Positions 18,574-30,532 of a stretch of 64,000 nucleotides of DNA are shown piece by piece. The notes beneath the pieces were generated by a model. It was not told where the DNA came from. It ran no database searches and worked only from the letters and a program-made list of their open reading frames with translations. Position 1 is the first letter of the stretch. Each line of letters begins with the position of its first letter. Both the position numbers and the translations under genes were made by a program. This stretch comes from Cellulomonas sp. ES6 (GTDB taxonomy: Bacteria; Actinomycetota; Actinomycetes; Actinomycetales; Cellulomonadaceae): the NCBI RefSeq assembly GCF_030053835.1, contig NZ_CP125655.1:2232001-2296000 (forward strand). Direction: 5' to 3'.

Positions 18574-18909
18574 ATGGTGTTCGCACCCGCCACGCGCGGC
18601 GCCTGGGCGCGCCACCGACCCGCCGTGGTCGTCCCCGACTCCCTCGACGAGCTCCGCGGTCCGGTCGCCGGACACGTACGGCTCCCCCTGCACCTGCAGT
18701 GGTCGGGACGGCGTGACTACGACCTGTCGGACGACACCGACGTGGTCTGGCTCTACAGCCGGGTCATCCGCGAGGCCTCGACGCAGGAGGATCTGCGGAG
18801 CGTCCTGGACGGGCCTACGGTGGTGCGCCTGTGGTCGGAGCTGCGGCTCCCCGCCACGCACGTGCTGGCCTGGGAGGCTGCATTCCCGCAGCTGCGTGCC
18901 GCCACGTGA
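18574..18909 (+). CDS. Small conserved partner of nucleotidyltransferase (possible antitoxin)
   Basis: 111 residues, with GGGAGGTGG just upstream of the ATG. It has the pattern LHLQWSGRRDYDLSD, then a VIREAST segment and VVRLWSELRLP at the C-terminal end. I recall similar small proteins next to AbiEii-like nucleotidyltransferases in actinobacteria, but I cannot name a Pfam family. No helix-turn-helix or transmembrane segment is evident. Its stop overlaps the start of the nucleotidyltransferase gene by 4 bp, so the two are co-translated. A role as the antitoxin half is inference from gene order. Confidence 0.65.
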   Translation: MVFAPATRGAWARHRPAVVVPDSLDELRGPVAGHVRLPLHLQWSGRRDYDLSDDTDVVWLYSRVIREASTQEDLRSVLDGPTVVRLWSELRLPATHVLAWEAAFPQLRAAT

Positions 18910-19616
18910 TCGACGCACGGCAACGCCGACTCGCCGCGGCCGCCCTCGCCGTCGTCGGTGAGCACGGGTTCGCGCTCGCGGGCGGTCTGGCGCTCGCGGC
19001 GCACGGTGTCGGGGCGCGACCGTCGGACGACATCGACCTGTTCACCGCGAACACCGACCCGGAGGCGTTCGCCGCCGCAGTCGACGCCGTGGAGGACGCG
19101 TTCGTCCGCACCGGGTGGGACGTGAGCGAGCACCGCCGCGGACCGCTCTACGCCCGCCTGGTCGTCGGGATCTCGCCTGCCGAGCGGTACGAGCTCGACC
19201 TGGCAGTGGACTATCGCGCCAGGCCACCGGTCGCCGTCGCCGACCTCGGGCCGGTCCTCGACGTCGCGGACGCCGTCGGCTCGAAGATGTGCGCGCTCTA
19301 CGGACGGGGAGAGGTCCGCGACTACGTCGACATCCACGAGACCGTCGTGTCCGGACACTACGGGCGGGACGAGGTGCTCGCCCTCGCCGACGAGCGGGAG
19401 GTCGAGCCGCTCGACCGCGCCGTCCTCGTGGAGCGGCTGGCTGCGGCCACGCGGATACCCGACCGCGAGCTCGCGGCGTACCTCACCGAGGATGCGTCGG
19501 CGTCCCTGCGCTCGTGGTTCGAGCGCTGGGCGAGCGAGCTGAGCACGGGCCGGACGACGTCCGGTCCCGGACCGTCGTCCTCGGTCACCCCACCAGCAGC
19601 AGGCCGCCGAGGCTGA
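18906..19616 (+). CDS. AbiEii/MenT-like nucleotidyltransferase
   Basis: 236 residues from a GTG overlapping the upstream stop. The nucleotidyltransferase core is visible: GG near residue 23 (LAGGLALAAHG), followed by the metal-binding DDIDLF near 38, and a third acidic strand (ELDLAVDY). GSKMCALYGRGEVRDYVDI near residue 125 matches the K...AL..R...RD..D motif of the AbiEii family, which includes phage-abortive and type IV toxins such as MenT. The C-terminal 30 residues are low complexity and overlap the convergent exporter gene by 32 bp. Confidence 0.78.
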   Translation: MIDARQRRLAAAALAVVGEHGFALAGGLALAAHGVGARPSDDIDLFTANTDPEAFAAAVDAVEDAFVRTGWDVSEHRRGPLYARLVVGISPAERYELDLAVDYRARPPVAVADLGPVLDVADAVGSKMCALYGRGEVRDYVDIHETVVSGHYGRDEVLALADEREVEPLDRAVLVERLAAATRIPDRELAAYLTEDASASLRSWFERWASELSTGRTTSGPGPSSSVTPPAAGRRG

Positions 19617-20688
19617 CGGCCGCGGCGACGACGGTCGACGCCGCGCCGAGCGCGAGGGGCCGGCCGCCGGTGCGGACCAGGCGCCCGACGTGGATCTGCG
19701 TGCCGAGGGCGGTCATCGCGGCGCCGAGCGCGAGGGTCGTCACGGGCTTCACCGCCGGCAGGACCGCGTCGGGGACGAGGCCGGCGGACCGCACCAGCAC
19801 GGCGACGACGAACCCCGCGACGAACAGCGGGACGAGCGGCGTGCGGCGGCCGGGTCCCGCGACGGCGCCCCCGGCCCGGCGGCGGACGACGCCGACACCG
19901 GCGACGAGCGGCGCGAGCAGCAGGACGCGCGCGAGCTTCGCGACCACGGCGACCGTGAGCGCGGCGGCGGACACGGTGCCCGCGGCGGCGACGACCTGGG
20001 CGACCTCGTGCACGGACATCCCGGCCCAGAGCCCGGCGGTGCGGTCGGTGAGCCCCAGCACGCCCGCGGCCAGCGGCAGCGCGACGATCGCCAGGCTCCC
20101 GTAGACGGTGACCAGCGCGACGGCGGTCGCGACGTCCTCCTCGTCGGCGTCCGCGACGGGGCTCATGCCCGCGACGGCCGCGGCGCCGCAGATCGAGAAG
20201 CCGGTGGCCACGAGCAGGGTCAGCGCGCGCCCGACGCCGAGCCGGGGCCCGAGCCAGAGCGTCGCCGAGAACGTCGCCGCGACGGTGACGAGCAGGACCG
20301 CGACCTCGCGCGCGCCCAGACCGAGCAGGTCGCCGAGGGACAGCTGGAGACCGAGCAGCACGACGCCCGCCCGCAGCAGGTGCCTGCTCGTCCAGGCGAG
20401 ACCGGGCTCGAGGACCGCCGGGACGGCACCCACCGAGCGGGCGGCGGCACCGAGGGCGATCGCGACGAGCAGCCCCGGCAGGACGGGGACCGCGGTGGTC
20501 AGGCCGACGCAGAGCGCGGCGACCGCCACGGCGGCGGCGGTCCCCGGGGCGACGCGGCGGACGCCGGCGAGGCGGGAGCCGCGCGCGGTGCCCTCGCCGG
20601 GCACCGCGGGCACGGCAGCCCCCGCGGGCGTGGCGGCGTCCGGGCCGCCAGCGGGGGCGGGGTGGTCGTGGGGCTGCGTCCTGGTCAC
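19585..20688 (-). CDS. YeiH-family (UPF0324) putative sulfate exporter
   Basis: 367 residues with about ten hydrophobic helices. Family motifs include RAGVVLLGLQLSLGD near residue 110, ATGFSICGAAAVAG near 170 and WAGMSVHEVAQVVAA near 230. The family is annotated as putative sulfate exporters, with weak experimental support. The GTG at 20688 is chosen; it leaves a 45-residue Ala/Pro-rich cytoplasmic head. It is divergent from a LysR gene, the standard arrangement for this family. Confidence 0.88.
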   Translation of the reverse strand: MTRTQPHDHPAPAGGPDAATPAGAAVPAVPGEGTARGSRLAGVRRVAPGTAAAVAVAALCVGLTTAVPVLPGLLVAIALGAAARSVGAVPAVLEPGLAWTSRHLLRAGVVLLGLQLSLGDLLGLGAREVAVLLVTVAATFSATLWLGPRLGVGRALTLLVATGFSICGAAAVAGMSPVADADEEDVATAVALVTVYGSLAIVALPLAAGVLGLTDRTAGLWAGMSVHEVAQVVAAAGTVSAAALTVAVVAKLARVLLLAPLVAGVGVVRRRAGGAVAGPGRRTPLVPLFVAGFVVAVLVRSAGLVPDAVLPAVKPVTTLALGAAMTALGTQIHVGRLVRTGGRPLALGAASTVVAAAVSLGGLLLVG

Positions 20689-20745
20689 GCCTCCACGGTG
20701 CGCCGTGCGGTCGGCCGCCGGAACGCCGGGTTCGCTCGCGCCCTC

Positions 20746-20758
20746 TAGCCTGAGGCTA
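20746..20758 (+). promoter_or_regulatory. Palindromic -10 region of LysR gene
   Basis: TAGCCT-G-AGGCTA is a perfect 13-base palindrome whose left arm is a TAnnnT -10 box seven bases before the LysR ATG. The mRNA is probably leaderless, and the palindrome could be a LysR contact point. Confidence 0.45.
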
Positions 20759-21687
20759 TGGACGAGACCTCCCCGGCCGGTCGCCGCGTGCCGCTGGGCG
20801 CGCTCGAGCTGCTCGACGCGGTCGACGCGCACGGCTCGCTGTCCGCCGCCGCCCGCGCCCTGGGCCTCGCCCAGCCGTCCGTCAGCACGGGACTGCGCCG
20901 GCTCGAGCGGCAGACGGGCCTGACGCTGCTCACCCGCTCCGCCTCCGGCACCCGGCTGACGCCCGCGGGGGTGGCGCTGCTCGCGCGCGCCCGCGACGTG
21001 CTCGCCGCCTCGGACGCCCTCGAGCGCGAGGTGGTGGCCCTGCGGACGGCGCAGCAGGGTCGCGTGCGGGTGGCGGCGAGCCTGAGCGTCGCGGAGTACC
21101 TGGTGCCCGGCTGGCTGGCGTCGCGGCCCGTGGGCTCACCCGTCGTGGACCTCGTGGTGGCGAACTCGCGGGACGTCATGGACGCGGTGCTGCACGGCCG
21201 CGCGGACCTCGGGTTCGTGGAGGGGCCGGACGTCGAGGACGGCCTGGAGGCGCGGTCGCTGGGCGAGGACGAGCTGGTGGTCGTCGTCGCGCCGGGGCAC
21301 TCGTGGGCCCGCCGGCGCCGGCCGCTGACCGCGGCGGAGCTCGCGACCGCCCCGCTGGCCGTGCGGGAGTCCGGCTCCGGCACGCGCGCGGTGCTGGAGC
21401 GGGCGCTGACCGCCGCGGGTCATCCTCTCGCCGGGGCGCCCGCGCAGCTCGGGTCGACGTCGGCCGTGAAGAACGTCGTCCGCGGCGGCGGACCCGCGGC
21501 GGTGCTGTCCCGGCTGACCGTCGCCGACGAGATCGCGCGCGGCGACCTGCGGGCCGTCCCGGTCGAGGGGGTCGACCTGCGGCGGACGCTGCGCGTCGTG
21601 TGGGCCCGCAGCCGTCGGCCGTCGACCGCGGCCCGGGACCTCGCCGAGCACGTGCTCCGGGAGGCCCGCCGCCGGTCCGGCGCCTGA
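20758..21687 (+). CDS. LysR-family transcriptional regulator
   Basis: 309 residues. The N-terminal winged HTH (LDAVDAHGSLSAAARALGLA..SVSTGLRRLE, residues 18-55) is followed by the periplasmic-binding-like effector domain (VRVAASLSVAEYLVP near 100, DLGFVEGP near 160). It lies 69 bp from the divergent YeiH-type gene, which it probably activates. The pair resembles the YeiE/YeiH arrangement of enterobacteria. Confidence 0.92.
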   Translation: MDETSPAGRRVPLGALELLDAVDAHGSLSAAARALGLAQPSVSTGLRRLERQTGLTLLTRSASGTRLTPAGVALLARARDVLAASDALEREVVALRTAQQGRVRVAASLSVAEYLVPGWLASRPVGSPVVDLVVANSRDVMDAVLHGRADLGFVEGPDVEDGLEARSLGEDELVVVVAPGHSWARRRRPLTAAELATAPLAVRESGSGTRAVLERALTAAGHPLAGAPAQLGSTSAVKNVVRGGGPAAVLSRLTVADEIARGDLRAVPVEGVDLRRTLRVVWARSRRPSTAARDLAEHVLREARRRSGA

Positions 21688-21704
21688 GCCGCCCGCGCGA
21701 CGCC

Positions 21705-21744
21705 GCAGGGCCCCGGCCGCCGGCTCAGGCGGACGCGGCCCTGC
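21705..21744. terminator. Hairpin between convergent lysR and luxR-type genes
   Basis: GCAGGGCC at 21705-21712 pairs with GGCCCTGC at 21737-21744; the loop is itself GC-rich and can fold further. It sits between two convergent 3' ends. Confidence 0.45.
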
Positions 21745-21783
21745 GTCGCGAGGGTGCCGGCCCCGCGGGGCCCGGCCCGGAGG

Positions 21784-22023
21784 TCAGCGGATCCCGGCGG
21801 CGTGCGCCCAGGCGACCGCCTCGGCGCGCGTGGAGACGCCGATCTTGCGGTAGACCGACCGCACCTGGGACTTCACGGTGTTCCGGGTGACGAAGAGCCG
21901 CCGCGCGATGTCCTCGAGGGTCACGTCCTCGCTGAGCTCCGCGAGGACGACGCGCTCACGGGTGGTGAGCGGCTCGCCGAGGATGCTGGTCGCCGTGGTG
22001 GGGGCGAGCTCGAGAGTGGCCAT
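21784..22023 (-). CDS. Solo LuxR-type HTH protein
   Basis: 79 residues, almost nothing but a GerE/LuxR helix-turn-helix: LTTRERVVLAELSED then LEDIARRLFVTRNTVKSQVRSVYRKIGV. There is no receiver, autoinducer or kinase-like domain. The ATG at 22023 has GGAGG five bases upstream; a longer frame to 22128 lacks a ribosome site. It is followed by a C-terminal AHAAGIR. It lies 246 bp downstream of gcvH on the same strand with its own upstream region, so it probably has its own promoter. Confidence 0.85.
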   Translation of the reverse strand: MATLELAPTTATSILGEPLTTRERVVLAELSEDVTLEDIARRLFVTRNTVKSQVRSVYRKIGVSTRAEAVAWAHAAGIR

Positions 22024-22269
22024 GATGACCTCCGGGTGAGGGACGAGTACCGGCTGCTGGGGGTTCCCGGCTGCCGACTCCCGGTTGATCGGCAAGTGTG
22101 GCGGTCGCGATCGCAGTTCGGTTCTCACCCGACGGCCCGGCGCGTCGGCGAGGTACGTACGAACGGGTCATGTGATAGGACCGAAGTCCCAGGTCACTCG
22201 GCCGGGAAACGATTCCCACCCGGTCGGACCAGAACCACCCGAACGGCCTAGCGCCCCTCCGGGCCCGTC

Positions 22270-22641
22270 TCAGTCCGTGATCGAGGCGGCGTACTCCTCG
22301 GCCGACAGCAGCGCCCCGGTGCCCGTGACGTCCACCCGGAACAGCCACCCCTCACCGTACGGGTCGGCGTTGACGACCGAGGGCTCGTCCACCGCCGACT
22401 GGTTCACCTCCACCACGGTCCCGGACACGGGGGAGAACAGCTCCGACACCGACTTGGTGGACTCGACCTCGCCCACGACGGCGCCGGCCGCGATCTCGCT
22501 GCCGACCGTCGGCAGCTCCAGGTACACGATGTCGCCGAGGGCGTCCGCGGCGTTCTTCGTGATGCCGACGGTGGCCGGCGCCTCACCGTCGATCCACTCG
22601 TGCTCGGCGGTGTACTGCAGGTGGGCGGGGACGTCGCTCAT
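22270..22641 (-). CDS. gcvH: Glycine cleavage system H protein
   Basis: 123 residues. It carries the lipoyl arm that shuttles the aminomethyl group between GcvP, GcvT and lipoamide dehydrogenase. The lipoylated lysine is in [15 protein letters not shown] near residue 63, and the fold opens with YTAEHEWI. It lies 78 bp after gcvT, the last gene of the gcvP-gcvT-gcvH operon. Confidence 0.97.
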   Translation of the reverse strand: MSDVPAHLQYTAEHEWIDGEAPATVGITKNAADALGDIVYLELPTVGSEIAAGAVVGEVESTKSVSELFSPVSGTVVEVNQSAVDEPSVVNADPYGEGWLFRVDVTGTGALLSAEEYAASITD

Positions 22642-22719
22642 GGGTGATCTCCGGGGGTCGTGGGGTCGGGCGTCGGGGACGGGTCGGGACGTGCGGGCGG
22701 GCCGGGCGTGCTCCGCCGG

Positions 22720-23918
22720 TCAGGACCGACGGTAGAACGGCAGCTCCACCACGCGGACGGGCTCGCGGCGGCCGCGGACGTCGACCGCGAGCTCGGTGCC
22801 GGGCGCCGAGACCTCCGGGGTCACGTACGCCATCGCGATCGGCGTGCCGAGGGTCGGCGACGGCGCGCCGGACGTCACCCGGCCGACGGTCGCCGCGTCG
22901 GCGGCGGTCCCGGTGAGGACCTCGTGGCCGTGACGGGCGGCGCGGCGGCCGAGGCCGACGAGCCCGACGAGCACCCGGGACGGCGTCGCGTGCGCGCGGG
23001 CGGCGAGCGCCTCGCGCCCGACGAACGGCAGCGGCTCGCCGTCGGGCGTGGTCTTGTCGAGCCGCACCACGCGCCCCAGCCCGGCGTCGTGCGGGGCGGT
23101 CGTGCGGTCCAGCTCGTTGCCGTACAGGGGCATGCCGGCCTCGAGCCGCAGGCTGTCGCGGGCCGAGAGGCCGGCGGGCACCAGGCCGACGGGGCGACCC
23201 GCCTCGAGCAGGTCCCGCCACAGGCCGGGCGCGGCGTCCGCGGGGACGAACAGCTCGAACCCGTCCTCGCCGGTGTAGCCCGTGCGGGCGACCAGCGCGG
23301 GCACGCCGGCGACGGTGGCCCGGACCGCCGCGTAGTACCGCACGTCGCGCACCGCCGCGGCCTCGTCCGGGTCGGCCACCAGCCCGGTGACGACCTCCGC
23401 CGCGCGCGGGCCCTGCACCGCGACCAGCGCGGTCTCGAGGGTGCGGTCCGTCAGCGAGGCGTCCGCCCCGGCGAGCCGCTCGGCCAGCGCGTCGCGCACG
23501 ACGGCGACGTTGGCGGCGTTGGCGACGACGAGGAACGACGCGTCCGCGAGCCGGTAGACGATGAGGTCGTCGAGGATGCCGCCGTCCTCCGCCACGATCA
23601 TCGTGTAGCGCGCCCGACCGACCGCGAGCCCGGAGATGTTCCCGACGAGCGCGCGGTCCAGCCCGGCGCCCGCCCCCGGGCCGTCGACGTGGAGCTCGCC
23701 CATGTGCGACAGGTCGAACAGCCCGGCCGCGGTGCGCACCGCCTGGTGCTCGGCCAGGTCGCCCGCGTAGCGCAGCGGCATCAGCCAGCCGGCGAACGGG
23801 GTCATGGTCGCGCCGAGGGCCTCGTGCTCCGCGTGCAGCGGCGACAGCACGACGTCGCCGGCGGCGTCCGTGGCCGGGGCGGGCGCGGCGGGCGTGACGG
23901 GCGGGGTGGTCGGGTCGG

Positions 23919-23922
<4 letters not shown>
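22720..23922 (-). CDS. gcvT: Glycine cleavage system T protein (aminomethyltransferase)
   Basis: 400 residues. It transfers the one-carbon unit from H-protein-bound aminomethyl to tetrahydrofolate, releasing ammonia. Visible: [13 protein letters not shown] near residue 40, [11 protein letters not shown] near 70, [14 protein letters not shown] near 215 and [15 protein letters not shown] near 265. The GTG start overlaps the gcvP stop by 4 bp. The first 30 residues are Pro/Ala-rich. Confidence 0.96.
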
Positions 23923-26912
<2,990 letters not shown>

Positions 26913-27006
26913 GCGGCTGCTCCGGGTCGGCGGGCGGGGACGGACGTGCGGGTGGCGCGGCCTCCCCGCTCTGTCATCCGCCGTCCCGCGCGCGGCGGGG
27001 TCGGGC

Positions 27007-27231
27007 GACCTGAGAGTTTTGCCGGTCCGCCGTGCCCGTGAGGGCCGGGGCGCGCCGACTTGCACCGTCGGTGGACCGGTCGCGCGTCGGGGACGCGCGG
27101 GGGCGGTCGCTTTCCAGAGTTGCCTCGCCACGGCGGTACGGGGGCCTGAGAGATTCCCGGGGAGGGTTGCTCCTTCGGCGCCTCGCGCGGCACCCGGGCG
27201 GACCCGGTGCCTGCGGGAGGGCTCTCCCGCC
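27007..27231 (-). ncRNA. Tandem glycine riboswitch
   Basis: On the minus strand two aptamers follow each other. The first has GGGAGAG, CGCCGAAGGAGCAACC and AATCTCTCAGG; the second has AACTCTGGAAAGCGACC, CACCGACGGTGCAAG and AAACTCTCAGGT. These are the conserved elements of gcvT-type glycine aptamers. The RNA ends about 95 bases before the gcvP start. It normally turns the operon on when glycine is in excess. Confidence 0.93.
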
Positions 27232-27314
27232 GCGGTTCGAGCAGCGTGTTGAGTTGTGGGGTCAGCCTAACCGCGTGGCGCGCCGGCGTCGCCCCCCTGG
27301 TCCGACGACCGGGG

Positions 27315-28754
27315 TCAGCGCGGCTCGTCACCGGCGGGGGCCACGCCGACCGACCGCACCACCGCGAGGCGGGCGATCGCACGCTCCAGGGCCCGGCACC
27401 GCCGCGCGTCCGCCCGGAACCGGATCACGACGGTGCCGGCGTCCCCGGCCGAGTACGTCGTGCTGAGCGCGTCGAAGTTCACCCCCCGCGTCGCGAACAC
27501 CGCCGACAGGGCGGCGATGGTCCCGGTGCGGTGGTCGGCGACGACGTGGGCGGTCCACGGCGTCTCGTCCGGGTCGGAGGCGCCGGCTGCTACCCCGGCG
27601 GGCGTGGTGCCGGGGACGACGTCCGCGGCCCCGGTCTCCGCCGGCCCGGCGCCGTCCGGTCCCGCTGACGTCGCGGCGCGCGCCGCCTCCGCCCGCCAGC
27701 CCGCCACCGCCGCACCGATCCGCCCGGCGACGACCGCGAGCCGCCGCTCCTCGTCGGGCGGGAGCTCGTCCAGCAGCACGCGCGTCCAGCCCTCCGGACC
27801 GAGCACCACCGGCACGCCCAGCACGCCGTGCACCGGCCGGCCGGCCACGCTCACCTCGCCCGCCAGGTCCACCTGCCCGGCCACCACCGTCTCGCGGCCG
27901 TCGAGGATCGTGTCGACCAGGTCGACGGTCGCCGCCGCGGTGGCCGAGGCCGTCTTCGCCCCGCTCTGGTGCGTCAGCCACGGCCGGGCGACGACGCGCA
28001 GGTCGGCCGGCCAGGTGTCCACCAGGGCGAACGCGCGCCCCGCGTCGTGCGCGCCGACCTCCGCGAGCTCCTGCTTCGCCGCCTCGATCTCGGCGCCGAA
28101 CCCGTCGAGCGTGCGCCCGCCCCGCAACCGCGCCACCGCCCGGCGGCGCTCCTCGACGTCGAGGCCGCTGATCCGCACGGTCGACCACAGCGGCACCAGG
28201 TCGTCCCCGTGCTGCCCGGCCACGAACCCGCCGACGCGGTGCCGCCGCACGCCCAGCGACACGGCCGTCTCCCGCCGGAACCGCAGGGTGTCCAGCCACG
28301 CACCCATGCCGATGACGCGGTGGCGCCCGAGCTCGCGCGCGACGACGGCGACCGCGAGCTCGACCGGGTTCGACACCACCACGACGACCTCGTGACCGGA
28401 CCCGTACCGCGCGATGGCGCGCGCGTACGACTCGAAGACCGCGAGGTTCCCGGCCGCGAGCGCCGCCCGGTCGGTGCTCGCCCCCGCGCGCGCCGGCGCG
28501 GTGCGGCCCGCCGTGAGCACGACGACGTCCGCGACCACGTCCTCGGGGTCCAGCGCCACGTCGATCAGCGGGGCGTGCTCGTCGTACGCGTCCACGAGGT
28601 CGGCGCGCAGCCCGTACGTCGCGCGCCCGGAGGCTCCGCCGTGACGGCCCACGAGCTGCAGCCGCGAGGTCGTCGGCAGCACCCGCCGCTCGATGAGCTG
28701 GGCGCAGACCTGCCGCCCCACGTCCCCCGTCGCCCCCAGCACCGCCACGTCCAC
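27315..28754 (-). CDS. Malate/lactate dehydrogenase-like protein fused to ACT-like domain
   Basis: 479 residues, about 150 more than a normal malate dehydrogenase. Residues 1-340 are a lactate/malate dehydrogenase: VAVLGATGDVG nucleotide loop, VSNPVE near 130, catalytic Asp-x-x-Arg in LDTLRF near 155 and catalytic His in GQHGDD near 180. After an Ala/Gly/Pro linker (about 350-395), residues 400-470 read as an ACT-like domain (WTAHVVADHRTGTIAAL, then GVNFDALSTTYS). ACT domains bind amino acids, so allosteric control is likely. The GTG start lies seven bases after TACCCT, so the mRNA is probably leaderless. Confidence 0.8.
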   Translation of the reverse strand: MDVAVLGATGDVGRQVCAQLIERRVLPTTSRLQLVGRHGGASGRATYGLRADLVDAYDEHAPLIDVALDPEDVVADVVVLTAGRTAPARAGASTDRAALAAGNLAVFESYARAIARYGSGHEVVVVVSNPVELAVAVVARELGRHRVIGMGAWLDTLRFRRETAVSLGVRRHRVGGFVAGQHGDDLVPLWSTVRISGLDVEERRRAVARLRGGRTLDGFGAEIEAAKQELAEVGAHDAGRAFALVDTWPADLRVVARPWLTHQSGAKTASATAAATVDLVDTILDGRETVVAGQVDLAGEVSVAGRPVHGVLGVPVVLGPEGWTRVLLDELPPDEERRLAVVAGRIGAAVAGWRAEAARAATSAGPDGAGPAETGAADVVPGTTPAGVAAGASDPDETPWTAHVVADHRTGTIAALSAVFATRGVNFDALSTTYSAGDAGTVVIRFRADARRCRALERAIARLAVVRSVGVAPAGDEPR

Positions 28755-28810
28755 GCGGCCGAGGGTAGGTCAGCCACGTGTCCGGCGCGTTGCGCGGCCC
28801 GGGCGGCCGG

Positions 28811-29212
28811 TCAGTCGAAGTCGAGCAGGTCGCCCAGCCACGACTCGCGGCGCTTCTTGCGGCCGTACGGGTAGCGGGGGTCGCGGGGGTCGCGCCGGTC
28901 GTCGTCGCGCGCGCCGCGCCGGTCGTCGCCGTACCGGTCGCCGTACCGCCGGTCCCCGCGGTCGTCGTACCGCCGGTCGTCGCCGTGGCCCGGCGCCGCG
29001 GGGGCGGGCGGGTACCCGCCGTAGCCCGGCTCGGGCGGCAGCGGGACGGCAGGGGCCGGCGGGGCACCGGCGGGGACGCCGGCGGCGCGGTCGAGGATCT
29101 TGTCGAGCTCGCCGCGGTCCAGCCAGATGCCGCGGCACGACGGGCAGTAGTCGATCTCGACCCCCTGCCGCTCCGCCATCACCAGCTCGGCCCCGTCGGT
29201 GGGACACCTCAT
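28811..29212 (-). CDS. TFIIB-type zinc-ribbon protein with charged tail
   Basis: 133 residues. The first 45 contain a zf-TFIIB ribbon: CPTDG at the start and CPSCRGIWLDRGELDKI, the hallmark of this small family of unknown function. The middle is Pro/Gly-rich and residues 75-115 are a run of RYD, DDRR and RDPR repeats, ending in KKRRESWLGDLLDFD. GGAGG precedes the ATG. Nucleic-acid or protein binding is likely, but no function can be assigned. Confidence 0.85.
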   Translation of the reverse strand: MRCPTDGAELVMAERQGVEIDYCPSCRGIWLDRGELDKILDRAAGVPAGAPPAPAVPLPPEPGYGGYPPAPAAPGHGDDRRYDDRGDRRYGDRYGDDRRGARDDDRRDPRDPRYPYGRKKRRESWLGDLLDFD

Positions 29213-29296
29213 GCCGACCTCCTCGTCCGCGCCCGTGGGCGCACGTCCTGCCGGGGCAACGAGCGGCGCCCGCGGCCGGTTCCGGCGGCGGCCCCC

Positions 29297-30481
29297 CTAC
29301 AGCCGGGCCTGCCAGGCGACGACCCGGTCCACCGCCTCCGCGACGACCTCGGGCGCGGACGCGAACGACAGCCGCACCCAGTCGTGGCCGTCGACGCGGT
29401 CGAAGTCGGTGCCGGGCGTGAGCGCCACGCCCGCCTCGTCCAGCAGCCGCCGGCACCACTCGCGGGAGTCGAGCCCCGACGGGGAGATGTCGGCGTACAC
29501 GTAGAACGCTCCGTCCGCCGGGGCGACGCGGGCCCAGCCGAGCTCGGGCAGGCGGTCCAGGACGGTGCGGCGGGACGCGGCGTACTGCGCGACGTTCGCG
29601 GTCGCCGCGGCGTACCCCTCGGGCGTGAACGCGGCGACGCCCGCGTGCTGCGCCAGCGCCGGCGGGCACAGCGCGACGTTGCCCGCGAGCGCGTCGACCG
29701 GCTGCACCAGGTCGTCCGGGAGCAGCAGCCACCCGAGCCGCCAGCCCGTCATGGCCCAGAACTTCGAGAACGAGTTGACCACCACCGCGCCGGACCCCAG
29801 GGCGGTGGCCGCCGTCGGGGCGCCCGCGGGCCCGGGCTCGGCGGCCGCCGCGTCCGGGTAGGTGATGCCGTGGTAGATCTCGTCGGACACCAGCCGGACG
29901 CCGTGGTCCGCGCACCAGCCGGCCAGCGCGTCGAGCGCCGCCCGGTCGACCAGGGTGCCGGTGGGGTTCGCGGGCCCGGCGACCACGAGGCCGTCGACCG
30001 GCTGCGGCAGCGCCTCGAGCTGCTCGATCGTCGGCTGGTACCGGGTCTCCGGCCCGCACGGCAGCTCGACCACCTCGCAGCCCAGCGAGGCGAGGATGTT
30101 GCTGTACGCCGGGTAGCCCGGGCGCGCGAGGGCCACGCGGTCACCGACGTCGAACGCGGCGAGGAAGGCCAGCAGGAACCCGCCGGACGACCCGGTCGTG
30201 ACGGCCACGCGCGCCGGGTCGACCTCGACGTCGTACCAGGAGCGGTAGTGGCCGGCGATCGCCGCGCGCAGAGCGGGCGAGCCCAGGGCCTCCGTGTAGC
30301 CGAGGTCCCCGCCGGCGAGCAGCTGCACGGCCCGCTCCCGCACCACGTCCGAGGCGCCCGCCGACGGCTCGCCCACGCAGAGGTTCAGCACGGACTGGCC
30401 GGCGGCGCGGCGGGCGTTCGCGGCCGCGACGATGTCCATCACGGCGAACGGGGGCACGTGGGAGCGGGACGAGACCTTCAC
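29297..30481 (-). CDS. Class I/II pyridoxal-phosphate aminotransferase
   Basis: 394 residues. Features of the aspartate-aminotransferase fold: LNLCVGEPSAG near residue 40, TTGSSGGFLLAF near 100, AGPANPTGTL near 170, SDEIYHGITY near 200 and the PLP lysine in NSFSKFWAMTGWRLGW near 245. It transfers amino groups between amino acids and ketoacids; the substrate is not predictable. The GTG start gives VKVSSRSHVPPFAVMD, a typical N-terminus. Confidence 0.9.
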   Translation of the reverse strand: MKVSSRSHVPPFAVMDIVAAANARRAAGQSVLNLCVGEPSAGASDVVRERAVQLLAGGDLGYTEALGSPALRAAIAGHYRSWYDVEVDPARVAVTTGSSGGFLLAFLAAFDVGDRVALARPGYPAYSNILASLGCEVVELPCGPETRYQPTIEQLEALPQPVDGLVVAGPANPTGTLVDRAALDALAGWCADHGVRLVSDEIYHGITYPDAAAAEPGPAGAPTAATALGSGAVVVNSFSKFWAMTGWRLGWLLLPDDLVQPVDALAGNVALCPPALAQHAGVAAFTPEGYAAATANVAQYAASRRTVLDRLPELGWARVAPADGAFYVYADISPSGLDSREWCRRLLDEAGVALTPGTDFDRVDGHDWVRLSFASAPEVVAEAVDRVVAWQARL

Positions 30482-30532
30482 CCCGCCATCCTGCCCCGGG
30501 CGCGTGTCGGTGCGCCCGTCTAGCGTGAGGGC

